From Roseiarcus sp963772555 (GTDB lineage Bacteria; Pseudomonadota; Alphaproteobacteria; Rhizobiales; Beijerinckiaceae): a DNA stretch of 64,000 nt. The notes under the pieces were generated by a model that was given only the letters and a program-made list of their open reading frames with translations, did no database searches and was not told the DNA's origin. The stretch is from positions 124,001 through 188,000 of the forward strand of contig CAVYXQ010000018.1 of the NCBI GenBank assembly GCA_963772555.1, read 5' to 3'. The translations under genes were made by a program, and so were the position numbers. Below, one piece after another: positions 61,939 to 64,000 of the stretch. Positions within the stretch are counted from its first letter, which is position 1; each line of letters starts with the position of its first letter.

Positions 61939-62919
61939 TCACGCGTCAGCGAAAGCGCCGCCCGCCGGTCGCACTCGGCTTGGCTCGGCGTTTCTCAGGA
62001 ACCACTCGTATGTTGACGCGACTCCCGAGCGAAGATCAATCCGCGGAGCCCAACCCAGGGCGCGGATCTTATCGATGCTGACGAGCTTGCGCGGCGTTCC
62101 GTCCGGCTTCGTGTAGTCGTGGACGGTTGTCCCGTCGAAGCCAACGACGTCGCAGACAAGCCGCGTCAATTCCTCGATAGTCAGATCGAATCCGGCCCCG
62201 ACATTGACTTGGCCGAAATCCGAGTAGGTCTTCATCAGGTGGACGCACGCGTCCGCGCAATCATCGACATGCAAAAATTCCCTTCGGGGCGTTCCTGTGC
62301 CCCAGACGACAATCTCTCTGGCGCCGCTGAGTTTCGCCTCATGCGCCTTCCGAATGAGTGCCGGCACGACATGGCTCATTGCAAGGTCGAAATTGTCGCC
62401 CGGGCCGTAGAGGTTCGTCGGCATCGCGCTGATGAAGTCCCGTCCGTGCTGGCCCCGATAAGCCTGGGCTAGTTTGATCCCGGCGATCTTGGCGATGGCG
62501 TACCATTCGTTGGTCGGCTCCAGCGCGCCTGCCAAAAGCGCTTCTTCCGGAATGGGTTGTTCGGTGAATTTGGGATAAACGCAAGACGAGCCGAGGAAAA
62601 GGAGCTTCTCGACGCCTGCCCGATAAGACGCTTCAATGACGTTCGCCTGAATCATGAGGTTGTCATAGAGAAAGTCAGCCGGATGAGTCGCGTTCGCGAG
62701 GATCCCGCCAACTTTGGCCGCCGCGAGGAAGACCGCTTCTGGTTTCGCAGCGAGGACCCACGCCATCGTCTGCGCCTGGCTCCTTAAGTCGACCGCCGTT
62801 CGCTCGACCGTCAAGAGTTCGCAGTCTTCCTCCGCCAGGCGTCTTGCGATGGCGGAGCCGACCATGCCACGATGGCCGGCGACCCAGACCCGCTTGCTCT
62901 TTAAACTGTAGCTCGGCAG
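61939..62919 (-). CDS. fcl: GDP-L-fucose synthase, probable CTG start
   Basis: This enzyme converts GDP-4-keto-6-deoxymannose to GDP-L-fucose with NADPH. Family features are VWVAGHRGMVGSAIARRLAE, the catalytic FLGSSCVYPKFTEQPIPEEA, the YAIAKIAG lysine motif and MPTNLYGPGDNF. The first ATG (62865) lies inside the NADP-binding loop and would remove SKRVWVAGHRG, so it cannot be the true start. Upstream in frame there is no ATG, GTG or TTG, but a CTG at 62917-62919 stands seven bases after AAGGAGG and gives a normal N-terminus. The gene overlaps the gmd 3' end by 19 bases. Confidence 0.9.
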   Translation of the reverse strand: MPSYSLKSKRVWVAGHRGMVGSAIARRLAEEDCELLTVERTAVDLRSQAQTMAWVLAAKPEAVFLAAAKVGGILANATHPADFLYDNLMIQANVIEASYRAGVEKLLFLGSSCVYPKFTEQPIPEEALLAGALEPTNEWYAIAKIAGIKLAQAYRGQHGRDFISAMPTNLYGPGDNFDLAMSHVVPALIRKAHEAKLSGAREIVVWGTGTPRREFLHVDDCADACVHLMKTYSDFGQVNVGAGFDLTIEELTRLVCDVVGFDGTTVHDYTKPDGTPRKLVSIDKIRALGWAPRIDLRSGVASTYEWFLRNAEPSRVRPAGGAFADA

Positions 62920-63992
62920 CTCGCGCCCTCCTTTATGATCTCGGCCGTCCCCATCAGCTTGAGGTCTTCAAGCACCATTTCCCGCGCCAGATCCCGCACG
63001 GTCGTCTCATGCCGCCAGCCCAGTCTTTGGCGCGCTTTTGACGCATCGCCGATGAGGACGTCGACTTCAGTTGGCCGAAAATACCGAGGGTCGACTTCCA
63101 CGACGACCTCGCCCGTCACGGCGTCAATCCCTTTCTCCGACCGTCCGCTTCCCGCCCATTCGATCCGAATCCCCACCTCCTCGAAGGCCCATTCCACGAA
63201 GGTGCGCACGGAGGTGGTGACGCCCGTCGCCAAAACGTAGTCGTCCGGCTCCTCCTGCTGGAGCATCAACCACATGCCTCTGACGTACTCCCGCGCATCT
63301 CCCCAGTCACGCTTCGCGTCCAAATTGCCCAGATAAAGCTTCTTTTGCCGGCTCAGCCGGATTGCTGCGGCTGCACGCGTAATCTTGCGCGTGACGAATG
63401 TTTCACCCCGAAGCGGACTCTCATGGTTGAACAAGATACCGTTCGAAGCATGCAGGCCATACGCCTCGCGATAATTGACCGTTATCCAGTATGCATAGAG
63501 CTTTGCCGCAGCATAGGGACTTCTCGGATGGAATGGTGTTCGCTCTGACTGCGGCGTCTCCTGCGCCAGTCCGTATAGCTCGGAGGTAGAAGCTTGGTAG
63601 AAGCGGGTCTTCTTTTCAAGGCCCAATATTCTGATAGCTTCAAGGAGACGTAGAGCACCTAGCGCGTCTGCATTTGCGGTATATTCCGGAGATTCGAACG
63701 AAACCATTACATGCGACTGCGCCGCCAAGTTGTAAATCTCATCGGGCTTAGAATGTTGAACTATTCTTATAACGTTAGTTGAGTCGGTCACATCTCCATA
63801 ATGCAATATAAATCTAGGATGTTCTACATGAGGATCTTGATAAAGTCCCTCGATTCGGCTGGTGTTAAAAGAGGATGATCTGCGCTTTATGCCATGAACG
63901 ATGTAATCTTTCGAAAGCAAGAGTTGCGCAAGATATGCACCGTCTTGACCGGTTATGCCGGTCACCAACGCAACCTTATTATTATCGCTCAA
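62901..63992 (-). CDS. gmd: GDP-mannose 4,6-dehydratase
   Basis: This 363-residue NADP-dependent SDR catalyses the first step from GDP-mannose to GDP-L-fucose. Family features are ALVTGITGQDGAYLAQLLLS, the RR-S-S-S-F-N-T-x-R-I loop (KRRSSSFNTSRIEGLY), the catalytic YQASTSELYGLAQETPQSE and YAAAKLYAYWITVNYREAYG. FNHESPLRGETFVTRKIT and LGNLDAKRDWGDAREYV complete the set. The start at 63992 is eight bases from the window edge, so any upstream regulation is not visible. It is followed by overlapping fcl. Confidence 0.97.
   Translation of the reverse strand: MSDNNKVALVTGITGQDGAYLAQLLLSKDYIVHGIKRRSSSFNTSRIEGLYQDPHVEHPRFILHYGDVTDSTNVIRIVQHSKPDEIYNLAAQSHVMVSFESPEYTANADALGALRLLEAIRILGLEKKTRFYQASTSELYGLAQETPQSERTPFHPRSPYAAAKLYAYWITVNYREAYGLHASNGILFNHESPLRGETFVTRKITRAAAAIRLSRQKKLYLGNLDAKRDWGDAREYVRGMWLMLQQEEPDDYVLATGVTTSVRTFVEWAFEEVGIRIEWAGSGRSEKGIDAVTGEVVVEVDPRYFRPTEVDVLIGDASKARQRLGWRHETTVRDLAREMVLEDLKLMGTAEIIKEGASCRATV
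62927..62933 (-). promoter_or_regulatory. Ribosome binding site for fcl (inside gmd)
   Basis: AAGGAGG on the minus strand at 62933-62927 is a near-perfect Shine-Dalgarno sequence. Seven bases separate it from CTG 62919, the best spacing for that codon, and it lies within the last codons of gmd. This decides the otherwise puzzling fcl start. Confidence 0.65.
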
Positions 63993-64000
63993 TACGTCGC

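Overview
This is GC-rich DNA from an alphaproteobacterium, most likely Hyphomicrobiales (Beijerinckiaceae/Methylocystaceae-like). The evidence is the infA-maf-yacG order, a two-domain dCTP deaminase, a VtlR/LsrB-type LysR gene beside trxB, a DUF2093 gene, and recurrent 4-nt start/stop overlaps. The assignment rests on gene content only.

Positions 1-14,000 are mostly housekeeping. They hold the 5' end of a DHRS6-like dehydrogenase, fumC, a cytochrome b561-type membrane protein, a diguanylate cyclase, a haloalkane dehalogenase, yacG-maf-infA, and a fatty-acid oxidation operon (acyl-CoA dehydrogenase, GFA-family protein, thiolase, FadB/FadJ-type protein). A tRNA-Pro(CGG) at 14,126 and a 47-bp copy of its 3' half at 17,046 bracket a 2.9-kb island. 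The island carries a complete IS5-family element, a PEP-CTERM protein and small genes, but no integrase. Positions 17,361-23,812 hold dcd, secE-nusG, msrP, an EthD protein, lysR, trxB and a glutathione transferase. Positions 23,986-26,240 are a toxin-antitoxin cluster: an intact DUF1778/GNAT pair with a palindromic operator, a degenerate brnT with brnA, an orphan VapB-type antitoxin and a transposase remnant. A class II aldolase-like gene and a choline-sulfatase/binding-protein pair follow.

From about 31,150 to the right edge lies a large surface-polysaccharide locus, nearly all on the minus strand. gmd and fcl would supply GDP-L-fucose, and a nucleotide-sugar epimerase of the UDP-glucuronate 4-epimerase type would supply UDP-galacturonate. 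Around them are glycosyltransferases, several of them fused: an asparagine synthetase-GT4 fusion, a methyltransferase-GT2 fusion and a 998-residue double glycosyltransferase. There are also a sulfotransferase-methyltransferase fusion, two FkbM methyltransferases, a TylF-like methyltransferase, further SAM methyltransferases and an LPG-synthase-type membrane protein. Three tandem large membrane proteins resemble GT-C glycosyltransferases. No Wzx, Wzy or ABC exporter is visible inside the window.

Two observations stand out. First, four otherwise unrelated proteins of this locus share an 80-90 residue module ending in a SHW...LYFSSSD.SDP..NGR..Y signature. A diverged form sits in the periplasmic loop of all three membrane paralogues. 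I do not recognise it as a named family. Second, at least nine genes carry an apparent single-base insertion. In eight of these lesions the extra base turns a GANTC, the CcrM methylation site of Alphaproteobacteria, into GANNTC. This may be a methylation-linked base-calling artefact, so these genes may be intact in the organism.
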